Position numbers and translations under genes: made by a program. From Berberis thunbergii (Eukaryota; Streptophyta; Magnoliopsida; Ranunculales; Berberidaceae): 64,000 nt of DNA. Of this stretch, positions 1 to 10,600 are shown piece by piece; position 1 is the stretch's first letter; every line of letters begins with the position of its first letter. The stretch lies in NCBI GenBank assembly GCA_003290165.1, contig QNQO01000592.1, positions 496,001 to 560,000 on the forward strand, given 5' to 3'. The notes beneath the pieces were generated by a model, which saw only the letters and a list, made by a program, of their open reading frames with translations, did not search any database and was not told the DNA's origin.

Positions 1-351
1 TTCTGGTTGATCAGCTTTTTGAAAAAAAGAAATCGCAGTTGTATGAATTATCATAATTTTACTGCATTATTTGGAGTGAACCATTTTCTCTATTACTGTC
101 CGATTAGCAGTTCAATATCCAATGTCTGATTACCTAGGAATGCAGCATGATCAAACATCAGGGGAGCCTGATGATAAGATAGAGATTGTTTTTGCAGGTA
201 TCATAGCATGGCTTGACAAGTGAAGCTAACCCTTTGATGAGTGCTGCAGTTCATCGTATTGCACACAAGGCAATCCCCCAGCGAGCCAGTTGTCTTTGTG
301 GCTTGCAGGGATGAAGAATGCATCATCATTCTGCTCTGTAATTGTAATACG
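1..351. other. Unassigned sequence, possible 3' end of a gene
   Basis: A short open stretch on the plus strand (about 104-223) follows a possible splice acceptor near 107-109 and ends in a stop at 221-223. I do not recognise the roughly 35 residues it would encode. The downstream bases up to the copia insertion at 357 could be a 3' untranslated region, continuing after 4970. There is too little sequence to call a gene. Confidence 0.2.
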
Positions 352-356
352 ATCTT

Positions 357-609
357 TGTAGATATTCAGAAACTAAGGAATAGCTGGAAGGAGGTATAAC
401 TCATTTCAGCAAACTAGGGCTATTTATAGCCTTTACAAAGACAGAAGGGAAATAACAAACCATGCTTTACAAGCCTGCAACGTGGTGAAACAAAACAAAC
501 TCTATCCTCCCTGAAGAATAGATCCTCCTGGAGACTAGGACTTATTAGCAGACTATTGAATGAAAACAAAGACTACTTCAAACAAAAATATAATAAATTA
601 TATCTAACA
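357..609 (-). repeat. 3' LTR of the first copia element
   Basis: Direct copy of 4713-4965. Read on the minus strand it begins TGTTAGATATAA and ends CTACA. Because the element runs on the minus strand this left copy is the 3' LTR. Confidence 0.93.
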
Positions 610-622
610 TTCCCTCCCTTAA
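610..622 (-). promoter_or_regulatory. Polypurine tract of the first copia element
   Basis: On the minus strand the bases next to the 3' LTR read TAAGGGAGGGAA, a typical plus-strand primer site for reverse transcription. Confidence 0.75.
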
Positions 623-638
623 GCTAATGCATCTGCAT

Positions 639-2290
639 TTAGCTTACTTTAGTAACTTCAGTCACTACAAGCATGCTACGAAGCTTCTCAAATTGCTCCA
701 GCTTGATTGGTTTTGTCATAATATCTGCAATTTGATCCTGAGAGTTGCAGTAGCTCAGCTCAACGACTCCATCATTCACCAAGTCTCTTAGAAAATGGAA
801 TCTTACATCAATATGCTTGCTTTTGCCATGAAACACCGGATTCTTAGACAATTGTATAGTGGAGTTGTTATCACACATAATCACAGTGCCTGTCTTCTCT
901 TCAACTCCAAGTTTCTCCAACACCCTTCTGAGCCAAACACACTGACAAGCACACAATGCTGCTGCTAGTTACTTTGCTTCCGTAGTAGAAAGAGCAACCA
1001 CTGATTGTTTCTTTGAGGACCAAGAAACAGCTCCAGACCCCAACATAAACACAAACCCGGAGGTACTTTTCCGATCGTCTAAGTCGCAGGCATAATCACT
1101 GTCTGTAAAGGCCATGAGTCTTAAACATCTTTCTCATTTCTTATAAAAGATCCCAAGATCAGTTGTACCTTAAAATTCTTTTTGCCGCAAGCCAGTGTGA
1201 CATAGTGGGACTGGACATGAACCTGCTTATCAAATTAACACCATAAATCAAGTCAGGCCTAGTTAAAGTCAAATACATGAGGCTTCCAACCACCTGCTTG
1301 CATAGGGTTTCGTCAATTCTAACTCCACCCTCGTCCTTGGACAACTTTGTACTTGGCACTATTGGATTCTTCACTGCATTACTATCCCCCATACCAAACC
1401 TTGTTAACACTTTACGTGCATACCTTTTCTGACAGATGAAAATTCCATCTTAACACTGTTTAACTTCTACTCCGAGAAAATGTTTCATCCTCCCCAAGTC
1501 AGACATATCAAATTCCAACATCATTGAATTTTTAAACTCATCACACATGGTTTTATCATTCCCAGTGAAGATCAAGTCATCAACGTAAAGGCTTACTATT
1601 AATATTTTACCTCCTTTCGACTTTGTGAATAGTGTGTGCTCACTGGGACACCTCTCAAAACCTTCGCGCACAAAATAAGCTTCAATTCTATTGTATCAAG
1701 CTCGCGACGCCTGTTTAAGGCCATATAATGCCTTCCTCAGCCTATAGACTTTCTCTTCTTCTCATTTTTTTAATGAATTTCTCAGGTTGCTGCACAAACA
1801 CTTCCTCCTTGAGCTCCCTGTGAAGAAAAACACTCTTCACATCGAGTTGAAAAACCTCCCAACTGAATTGAGCAGCCATTGCAAGTATCACACGGATGGT
1901 GTCAAGTCTTGCCACTGGAGCGAACACTTAAGTGTAATCTACTCCATGGCGTTGTGCATATCCTTTTGCCACCAAACTTGCTTTGAACTTTTCCACATCC
2001 CCATCTTCGTTAAGCTTAGTTTTGAACACCCACTTAACTCCAATAGGTTTGACTCCTTTAGGCAGCACAATAAGTTCCCAAGTTTGGTTCCTCTCTATGG
2101 CTTCAATTTCTGCTGACATTGCTTCCATCCATTGCTTGCTTTTCATTGCTTCTCCAAATGAAACTGGGTCATTCTCAGTCACCATCATCATTGCATTCAA
2201 GTTTTCTTCTTCAGATAATCCTTCCCCTATTTCATAATCCGCCATCCAACCTAGTGCTCTTCTTTCTCGTACACCCCTCCCTTCAGTCAA
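639..2290 (-). pseudogene. Copia reverse transcriptase and RNase H, broken
   Basis: Fragments in several minus-strand frames together match copia pol. 1928-2290 holds the N-terminal RT segment with the KGYAQRHGVDY motif, 1742-1927 continues it, 1450-1671 holds the catalytic YVDDLIFTG motif, 1159-1410 holds the connection region (SLMYLTLTRPDL), and 639-956 holds the end of RNase H including the KHIDVRFHFLRD motif. Stops or frameshifts separate the pieces, so no complete enzyme can be made. The motif order and spacing are normal for Ty1-copia. Confidence 0.9.
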
Positions 2291-2314
2291 TTCTCCATGT
2301 TTATTAGAGTTTGG

Positions 2315-3805
2315 CTAATTTGGAGGTGACTCTGTCGAACTGCTGGAACTGTTACTCGAATTGTTTGAACCTGTGCCACCATTTTCTTCTTCATTCTGGT
2401 TATCCTCTCCATCACTTTTATCTTCATCTTCCCATTTTAATATATCTCGCTTGATTTCTTCCTCTATTCTGCCCCAGTCCCAACTTTCTACTTCTTCTTC
2501 AAATACAACATCCTTGCTGACGATGATCTTCTTTGGGACTGGATCATAGAATCTCCATGCCTTGGACTCATCACTGACTCCTAGGAAGACACATTTTCTG
2601 CTCTTATCATCCAACTTACTCCTCCTTTGATCCGGTACATGAACATGTGCTACACATCCGAAAATTCGAAAAATACTCCACCACTGGTTTCTCACCACTC
2701 CATGCCTCTTCTAGAGTCTTGTTTTCAACTGCTACTGTTGGACATCGATTTTGAATATGCACACACCATCTCACGGCCTCGGACCAGAAAGCTTTAGGAA
2801 CTTGATTTTCATTTAACATGGATCGAACAACATTCATAATCATCATGTTCTTCCTCTTGGCAACTCCGTTTGCTGAGGAGTATAAGTTGTCGTCAATTGT
2901 CTATTGATGCCCTGTGATTGACAAAACTCTCCAAACTTGTTCGAGGTGAACTCACCACCCCTATCTGTCCTCAAACAAGTTATGTATGCAACTATCTCCT
3001 TTTCAACACAAGCCTTATAATTTTTGAATGTAACAAAAGCTTTTGACTTCTCATGTAAGAAATAAACCCAAGTTTTACGAGTAAGATCATCGATAAAACT
3101 TAAGATGTACCTCTTGTCACTGTTCGAAGCTGGCTTGATAGGACCACATATATCCGAATGCACTAGCTGAAGTTGTTTTGACGCCCTCCACAAACTCCTT
3201 CTCGGTACAGGCTCTCTATGTTGCTTGCCGGTTAAGCATGTAGTGCATATCTTCTTTGGAGACTTCAGAGAGGGTAAACCAATCTCCATCTTCTTGTAAG
3301 AAAGCGTTCTCAGTCCCTTGTGATTCAAGTGTCCAAAACGACAATGCCACATGTGAGCTTCGTTCTTCGATACAGCTTCAGCTTGTAAACACATAGAATT
3401 TTTCGGTGCCATAGAAGCTAACAGATAAAACATTCTATTCCCATTCATATCAGTTTGCATAATCAACCCCCTCCTAGGATGAAATACTTTGCAAGTTTCA
3501 TCTCTAATCAAAATGGCTAACCCCTTCTCTTGAAGTTGTCCTATGCTTAATAGATTGTTCTTAAGCTCGGGAATATAATAAACATCAGATATTACCTGGG
3601 TTATGCCATTCAATTGCACCCTTATACTTCCTTTTGCTACCACTGCCATTCTCGTATCATTCCCAAGCTTCACTGTCCGACTAAAATCTTCTTCCAAATC
3701 CGAGAACCATTTTTTGTTCCCCGTCATATGATTACTACAGCCCAAGTCAAAAAACCATACCTCTTCTATCTTTGTTTGATGAAGCTCCACATAGGACATC
3801 AGCAA
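2315..3805 (-). pseudogene. Copia protease, GAG-pre-integrase and integrase, broken
   Basis: 2843-3805 encodes the protease region, the GAG-pre-integrase domain (MWHCRFGHLNHKGL) and the start of the integrase core. The usual DSG active site of the copia aspartic protease reads FDLGCSNHM here, so the serine after the catalytic Asp is Leu. The integrase core continues in another frame at 2616-2846 and then 2315-2698 (FGCVAHVHVPDQRRSKLDDKS). A frameshift near 2850 and another near 2690 interrupt it. Confidence 0.9.
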
Positions 3806-3849
3806 AAGCTCCTATTCTTCCTCCAACACAGCATAATTTGCTTTCTTTC

Positions 3850-4607
3850 CTAGTCGGGACACTTGTATTGAAAGTGTCCCAACTTATGGCATTTGAAACA
3901 CTCAATGATTTCTTTGTTTAGAGGTTGTCTCCCTCTACCTTTGCCATGTCCTCCTCTAAACACACCTCGAGCCCTTCCTCTGTCTGACCTATCTTCCTGA
4001 GCCACTTTCAACACATGTTCCTCCTCTTGGTATCCCTGCATTCTTTGTTCATGGACAAGCAGACTCCCATGTAATTCATCAATGCTCAAAGTACTTAAAT
4101 CATTTGACTCCTCTATTGAGCAAACAACATAATTGAAATCTGCTCCATTGTCTCACCATTTGACTTCATATTGTTCACCACAGTCAAGGTTCTTCCCAAG
4201 AAGCTGTCTACCTTCTCTCCTGCTTTCATGGCAAGCAACTCAAACTCCCTTCTCAATGCTTGAAGTTGTGCCCTTTTCACCTTCGTGGACCCTTGATACT
4301 TTCGTTTCATTGAGTCCCAAATTGCCTTTGAAGTCCTCTTGTCAAGAATTGTTTCCAGGATTTCTCTATCAATTGCCTGGAACATGAAGTTCTTGACCTT
4401 CAGATCTTTGAGCATGGCCTCCTCCACGGTCTTCCTCTGCGCCTCACTCGCTAGTGTTGTCCCAATTGCCGGTGCAGGGATCCCTTCGTCCACCAAGCTC
4501 CACATCTCCTTGCTCATCAGAAAGTTCTCCATCGTCATTGACCAATAATCATAATGGCCATCGAACCTCGGAATGGACGGTTGCAGAAACTTCTTTGAGG
4601 TTGACAT
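3850..4607 (-). pseudogene. Copia gag polyprotein, interrupted
   Basis: 4113-4607 encodes the gag N-terminal half: a start methionine followed by FDGHYDYWSMTMENFL, the hallmark of plant copia gag (UBN2/DUF4219 type). 3850-4089 encodes the C-terminal part with a CCHC zinc knuckle (CFKCHKLGHFQYKC) that binds element RNA. A break between 4089 and 4113 separates them. The protein would form the virus-like particle of the retrotransposon. Confidence 0.9.
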
Positions 4608-4696
4608 TCTGATATCTCTATGTTTAACTCACACTTCTCACAAACTCTCGTGTTTATCCTAAATTTCACACACCACACTCAACCAGGTCCCTTACT

Positions 4697-4710
4697 GAGC
4701 TCTAATACCA
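4697..4710 (-). promoter_or_regulatory. Primer-binding site (tRNA-iMet) of the first copia element
   Basis: The minus strand reads TGGTATTAGAGC two bases inside the 5' LTR. This matches the usual initiator tRNA-Met complement TGGTATCAGAGC with one change. Confidence 0.85.
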
Positions 4711-4712
4711 AA

Positions 4713-4965
4713 TGTAGATATTCAGAAACTAAGGAATAGCTGGAAGGAGGTATAATTGATTTCAACAAACTGGGGCTATATATAGCCTTTACAAAAACAG
4801 AAGAGAAATAACAAACCACGCTTTACAAGCTTGTAACGTGGTGAAACAAAACAAACTCTATCATCTCTGAATAATAGATCCTCCTGGAGACTAGGACTTT
4901 TTAGCAGACTATTGAATGAAAACAAAGACTACTTCAAACATAAATATAACAAATTATATCTAACA
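4713..4965 (-). repeat. 5' LTR of the first copia element
   Basis: Direct copy of 357-609. On the minus strand it contains a TATATATAG box near 4786-4794, a plausible core promoter for the element, and it ends next to the primer-binding site. Confidence 0.93.
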
Positions 4966-4970
4966 ATCTT

Positions 4971-6570
4971 CATGTTAAAAAAATGTTATGGAGAAATGAA
5001 AAAAATTATGCCTTTGCGTGTTTTGTTTCATTATAAGTGGTCAAATTAAAGTAAATAAACAAGGATATTATGATTAGGGAGAAACATTAGGTTACCTATC
5101 GATTTTAGGCATGGGATTGCTGCGGTTCAATTAGTGAAATTTAGAGGGGTGAAAGAAAAACTGCAAATTTATTTTCTTTTCGTTCGAACATAATTGCAAG
5201 TGCCATTGTACTGGCGCAAACATTTTGCAAATTTGGCTGGACGTTGTAGTATGTGTGTGAGGCGGAGGAATTCAACACAGGTCCACTCTCTAGCTTTGAT
5301 ATATTAGTGTTGTCTAGAGCATTAAACTTCCCCTCATTGCTGAGATTTTAGGGAAGGGATGGTGAACGGTTGAGAGTTTCATTGAAGAGATAGGACGGGG
5401 AAGAAGATTGGTTATGGACTTGCTAATAGCTCCAGGCACGACAATGGCATGACAACTCAATGGTTAGAGCTTGGCGGATGTACATGTGCACAATTTTTTT
5501 TATTAAGGTTAATTTACAATTATACAGAAAAATAGCTAATTAAAGATTAATCCTTATTTATATTATTTCGTGAAAATATTTTAGAACTTTGTCTTTCTCA
5601 GAGATACATTAATTTTGTATTCATTTGCATAACTGATGATCCATAACTATTGTATTTGTATAACTGTGCCTCTCGTTTATTTGCAAGGATTGTGATTTTG
5701 TATTTCGAAGTAATTTCAGACTTCTTATTTAAAAAAATATTTCGGAAAATATTTGTTGTATGTAGAAAAAACGAAAAAATTTCGAGAATATGTCAAACAT
5801 ATATGACTATGAGAAAATGTAAGATACAAGTAAATTAAGCTAATAAACACATTAAATATGTGAAGTTTGAGTACATTTACCCTATAAATGTAGTTTTCTT
5901 CGTAATTTTTTTGATTTTTGTATAAAAATATTGAAATCTACAAAAATGACAAAATATTTCAGCTGAAAAAATGTAGTTTGCTTCACAACTTTTAGGGCTT
6001 TACACAAAAATGCCAAAATTTACAAAAAACATGAAACAACTCGTCAAAATAATATACTTTTCAATTTCAGCACTTTAAAATTTTTGAGATATCAAAAAAC
6101 GTAATATTTAGTGAAATTTCGTGAAATCATAGTCTTTGCTTATTTGTCCTAAATTAGTTATCCATTTCTAATAAATCACATACCATAGGTTATATCACAT
6201 TCGGATGACCTTCAAATCGAACATACATGTCCATATTCCTCTCTCATATAAATAGGGACTTATCCGTTATCCATATCTAAGTTGAGATATCACATACATA
6301 CGAGCATGTATTCCCAAATATCTCTAACTATATTAGCACCGCAAAAGTTACACTAGGGCTAACAATGCACAAAATATCTCACGTTTTTGTTTTGAGAGAG
6401 GAAATCTTTAATTGGATATTCTAAAATGTCCCAACTTCTACAAGATCCAAACCCAAAGGTTTCTCACTTTCTTCATGAAAAAGGTACATCATTGAACATC
6501 AATAAATAAGAGATGTGGTATGTACTCCATGACATTTTCTCAAATCCCCCACAATGACATTTCAGTGTGT
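4971..6570. other. AT-rich intergenic DNA
   Basis: I see no supported gene here. The only open frames are short and of low complexity. Confidence 0.6.
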
Positions 6571-6577
6571 TGTGCAG

Positions 6578-7551
6578 TGGGGCTGTTAAATGGTTTCCAA
6601 AAACCGGCCGAACCTCATCGAGTCAAATCGAAAAAACTGAACCGTAAGAAAATTGAAATCGAAGACTAAAAATAGAACCAAATTACTTTGGTTTGGTTTC
6701 GGTTGTTGTTTTTCTCACCACTAAGTAATCGAAAATCGAACTAAACCGATTGGTGCATTTTTCTATTTTTTAACTCTAAGCTAACCCCACTCTCCTTTTC
6801 TTTCTCTCAATTTTTTAAAATATCCAGCCAACCCCACGGTCTCCACCCACACATCTCTCTCCTTATAATGTCCAGTCAATCTACCCACTTTTTTTCTTTC
6901 TTCGCTTTTTTTTAATGACGAGCAACCCTCCTCCCTCGCCCGTTTCCTCGCCAATAAGAATGGCTATTCTCTCTTATTTGATCGAGAAATTCTAAATGTC
7001 GAGGGAAAGGGCGAGGAAATGGGCGAGGAAAGACACGTGGCGGGGTGGGGACCGTCCACCCCGCTCGAGATGCACACACCAAAAATGACGGCATGCATCT
7101 CGAGCGGGGTGGACGGTCCCCACCCCGCCACGTGTCTTTCCTCGCTCATTTCCTCGCCCTTTCCCTCGACATTTAGAATTCCTCTATTTGATCTCTCTCT
7201 CCCTTTCAACTCTTTTTTCAACCCTCTCCCATCAATCATTTGACAACATTAATTAATAAATAAACACGACTGCATATTTAGCTTCTTAAATGCCTATTCT
7301 AGTCATAGTTTCTCATATTGGGAGTAGCATTTTTCTACGATTAAGAAGTTAAAACATAGGCTAGTACAATAGCACACAGATTATGAAATTAGCATGACAT
7401 TTAAAAAAATCGAAAAAACCAAAACCGATTTGGTTTGGTTCCGACTTTCTTTTTGAAAAATAAGAAAACCGAAACGAACAAAAAACCGAATCTAAGGTTC
7501 GGTCCCATTTGGGTTTGTTCCAATTTCAGACCGTTTGAACCGATTAACATC
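6578..7551. mobile_element. hAT-like non-autonomous element with a nested MITE
   Basis: The ends are inverted relatives: the left end reads GCTGTTAAATGGTTT, and the right end reads GATGTTAATCGGTTC on the opposite strand. They are followed by subterminal runs of the ACCGAA/TTCGGTT type common in plant hAT MITEs. TGTGCAG flanks the element on both sides (6571-6577 and 7552-7558), consistent with an 8-bp target duplication carrying one mismatch. The middle is interrupted by a foldback MITE at 6984-7184. No transposase is present. Confidence 0.65.
6984..7184. mobile_element. Foldback Mutator-like MITE, copy 1
   Basis: The 201-bp unit is one long inverted repeat with arms of about 90 bp and a short loop near 7080-7090. 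The termini carry AAATTCTAAATGTCGAGG and its complement. The 9-bp sequence TATTTGATC is repeated exactly at 6975-6983 and 7185-7193. A 9-bp target duplication is the signature of the Mutator superfamily. It sits inside the hAT-like element upstream of the RING gene. Confidence 0.9.
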
Positions 7552-7608
7552 TGTGCAGACTGAAGCAAAGAGCTCGATTGGGGCAGTTTGAAGCGAGAGA
7601 GAGGGGCG

Positions 7609-10600
7609 ATGGAGTTGCCAGAGTGCCCAGTTTGCTTACAAGTCTTCAACAACGAAGACACAGTGCCTCGAGTGCTCGCTTGTGGTCACTCAACATGCCA
7701 AGCTTGTCTTCCACAGCTGATCCAACGCTTCCCAAACACCATTCGTTGCCCATCTTGTAACCAGCTCGTTCACTACCCTCACAACCAAGGCCCATCTGCA
7801 CTCCCCAAGAACATTGACCTTCTCAGCTTCATCAACCAACAAAACCCAAATCCTAGTTCTAATTCTTCTCACAAGGGTTCATCTCGAAAGAGTGAGTTTC
7901 TGCCTGGGTTGTGGTCGGAGGAGTTGTATTCGAATTGGAAGGAATGGGTTCTTCCTGAAGAGGCGGTTTCGATCGAGGGAAGTGGCAAAGATCGGATTTT
8001 TTTGATGAATGGAAGAGTTAGTTCGAATTTGGGGAGGTTTTGTAGCAGGGAAGGTAAAAGTGTGAGTCTTTTGTTGGTTGTTTCGTCGAATGTGACGGAT
8101 TCTTTGTTTGATTTTAGTTACGATGTTAGAATTATGGAGGCTTTGAGACAATTGGGAGAGAGGGAGAGGGATGAGTTGAGTTTGATTTTAAGAGCTTGTT
8201 CGAGGCAGGTTCGGGTTTGTAGGAGTTATGGTTTGTGGATGGATTCGGGAGATGGGTCAGTATTTTTGGTTTGTGAGAGACTAAATGGTAATATGGATAA
8301 GAAGTTGATGGATTTGAGAAATGTCGATGGGGATGATTTACTTGAGGGTGCGGAGCAGAACTCAATACTAAATTTGAGAATGCTAGGTTTTTTGATGGTG
8401 GGTATGGAGTTGTGTGAAGCATTGCTTGGTTTTCATTCAGAAGGATTGGTTAGCGGGTGCTTAGGTTTTTCTTGCTTTAGTTTTGATGAATTTGGCCGGA
8501 TTTTTGTTGATCCTAATGAGGTTCTTGTAATTGGAAGAAAGGTTCGCAAATGTGTTGCAAGTACTGTTGTTGCTGGTTTCCAAAAAGATGGTCGCTTAGA
8601 AACAGAAACAACCATTAAGGATATATTGGAGATCAGAATATTTGTGAGCCCGGAGGTCTTACTTGAGTTATTGTGCAATGAGGGAATTGCATCAACCTCT
8701 AGCAGCCTCAGTTGTTCAGTTATGTATTCTTCAGATGTTTGGTCCTTGGCTTGTATACTGGTCTCACTTGTGGGAGGTTCATTTGTTGAAGAGCTATTTA
8801 ATGATCTATATAACTTACTTTCAGAAGTGCATGAAGAGAACTTTGCTGAACGATACATGAATTGGGTGGAGAGAGTGAGCTCCACTATGGAGAATGTTTG
8901 GGGTATGGAGTTTGTAACAATGCATAAAATGGTCTGCAGCTGCCTGGAATTTGATCCAGGAAGCCGGCCTCATGTTGCTGATGTATGGAGATGCATTAGG
9001 GGATTGCTTATTAAACCACATGTTGATATTCTGGTTGGTGTGGATGAGATAATTTCCACTGGTGATACAGCCCATTGCATAATTCTTGGTAATCTGTGTC
9101 ACATGGCTGATGAAAGTGAAAAGGAATCACAAAGTTCAAAAGGACTTGATTTGCTAGCAAGTGGTAAAGTTGGGGATGTTAAAGTTGAAAGGGATCTCAT
9201 GGAGGGCTTGCCTCTTGGCAAATTCCAATCCGTTAATCTGGAGGGTCATCTTGATTGCATCACAGGATTAGCTGTTGGAGGTATGAATCACATCTAATGC
9301 ATTAATATAGTTGATGTCATACTGTCTTATGTCATTAACAATTTAATATCTAGTTGGCTTGATACCTATTAGGCAAATACTCAAATATTTAGAGATTAGC
9401 CAACTTGGATGCAAGCATCCAACGAGTTTAGAACTTCAATAATTCAATTTGTTGTACTACAAATGAGTGAGCTTGTTATATTGTATGATTATTTTTTGGG
9501 CGGTTACTTGGATCACTAGAAAGATATATAAAGCAACATAGAAAAGAAAAGTAAAAAGACAGGATAACTGCTGAAGAGTTATAATACCTTTCTGATGGGA
9601 AACAACAAGCAAATATATTGAGAAAACCAGGGCTTGCAATTGAGAGTTTCCCGGCCCTGAAAAAGTACAAGTTACAAACCTTTGTAGGTTACGGAGCTAG
9701 CAAACCATTAAAGAAACAAGAGTAAAAACAAACATCTGTGAAGATCTCCCAAGTAACCCAAAACTCAGAACTAGTTGATTGTCGTCTCTTTGCATTTTTT
9801 GTCGGAGATCCTGTGGTTTCTTTCCTTCCAGTGATCCCAGTCATGGTATTCCCGTCGGCAGAAGATGAATTGTTCTTCCTGAGTGCAAATTTTTTTTTTT
9901 TGGAGGGGGGGGGGGGGGTGGCGCAAAGACCTCTTATATTCAAATGATCAAGGGATATTATCTTTGGCACACACCAAAAAATTAAGTTTTAATTTTGCTA
10001 GAATGCTGGGCAAGTCAGCACTCGTCCTTGCATTGTTGTGCTTAAGGTTCGGAGTAGAGAGGAGGTTATAGCAGGATTTGACAGTAAAGGTACGAGAATT
10101 GTCATCCCATCTCCATGAGTCTGTGTTTGGAACTGAATGGACCATAGAGAGCTGCTCAATCAGGTTTGTAAGGGAGGCTACCTCTCAGTCAAGTTGGCCT
10201 CTAATAAGACCCAGATTCCAAGAGCTACCACCTTCATTTGGAAGGAAGAAACTATTGAAAGTTTCCACTTTTTATTGGAAATGGTATATTTGGAGAAGTT
10301 TCCTTTTGAGAGGCTGATTGCCCAAAACTCTGCTCTGGAGCCATCGCCAATGGCTTGCGACATGTGCTTAGAGAAATCATTTTTGTTGTCCATGATGGCC
10401 TTCAACCATAAGCAGCTGGATAGTGTGGTAATATCATCAGTATACCATTTGTGTCTATCAGAACCATATTTTTCCACCAAGATGTTGCCCCACAAAGAAG
10501 GTTGCTCATAACCGAAGCTACATATCCATTTGGACGATAAAGCTTTATATTCCTAATGCCAAATCACCCCTGTATTTTGGCTTGCAAATCTCTGACAACT

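Larger units (their letters stand above)
357..4965 (-). mobile_element. Ty1-copia LTR retrotransposon, full-length but decayed
   Basis: Two 253-bp LTRs (357-609 and 4713-4965) bound the element, and the host target ATCTT is repeated at 352-356 and 4966-4970. Gene order on the minus strand is gag, protease, integrase, reverse transcriptase, RNase H, which defines the copia superfamily. A primer-binding site complementary to initiator tRNA-Met lies just inside the right LTR, and a purine-rich tract lies just inside the left LTR. By eye the LTRs differ at about 16 of 253 positions. The coding part is broken by several stops and frameshifts, so it cannot supply its own proteins. Confidence 0.95.

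Noticed and set aside
639..4607. Domesticated copia-derived gene
   Set aside because: Multiple stops and frameshifts interrupt gag and pol, and the element is complete with LTRs and target duplication, so it is ordinary decay.
6912..7243. Several overlapping open frames on both strands encoding similar peptides
   Set aside because: They are translations of the two arms of the foldback MITE at 6984-7184; the same happens at 25358-25651, 43491-43790 and 56968-57268. Not genes.
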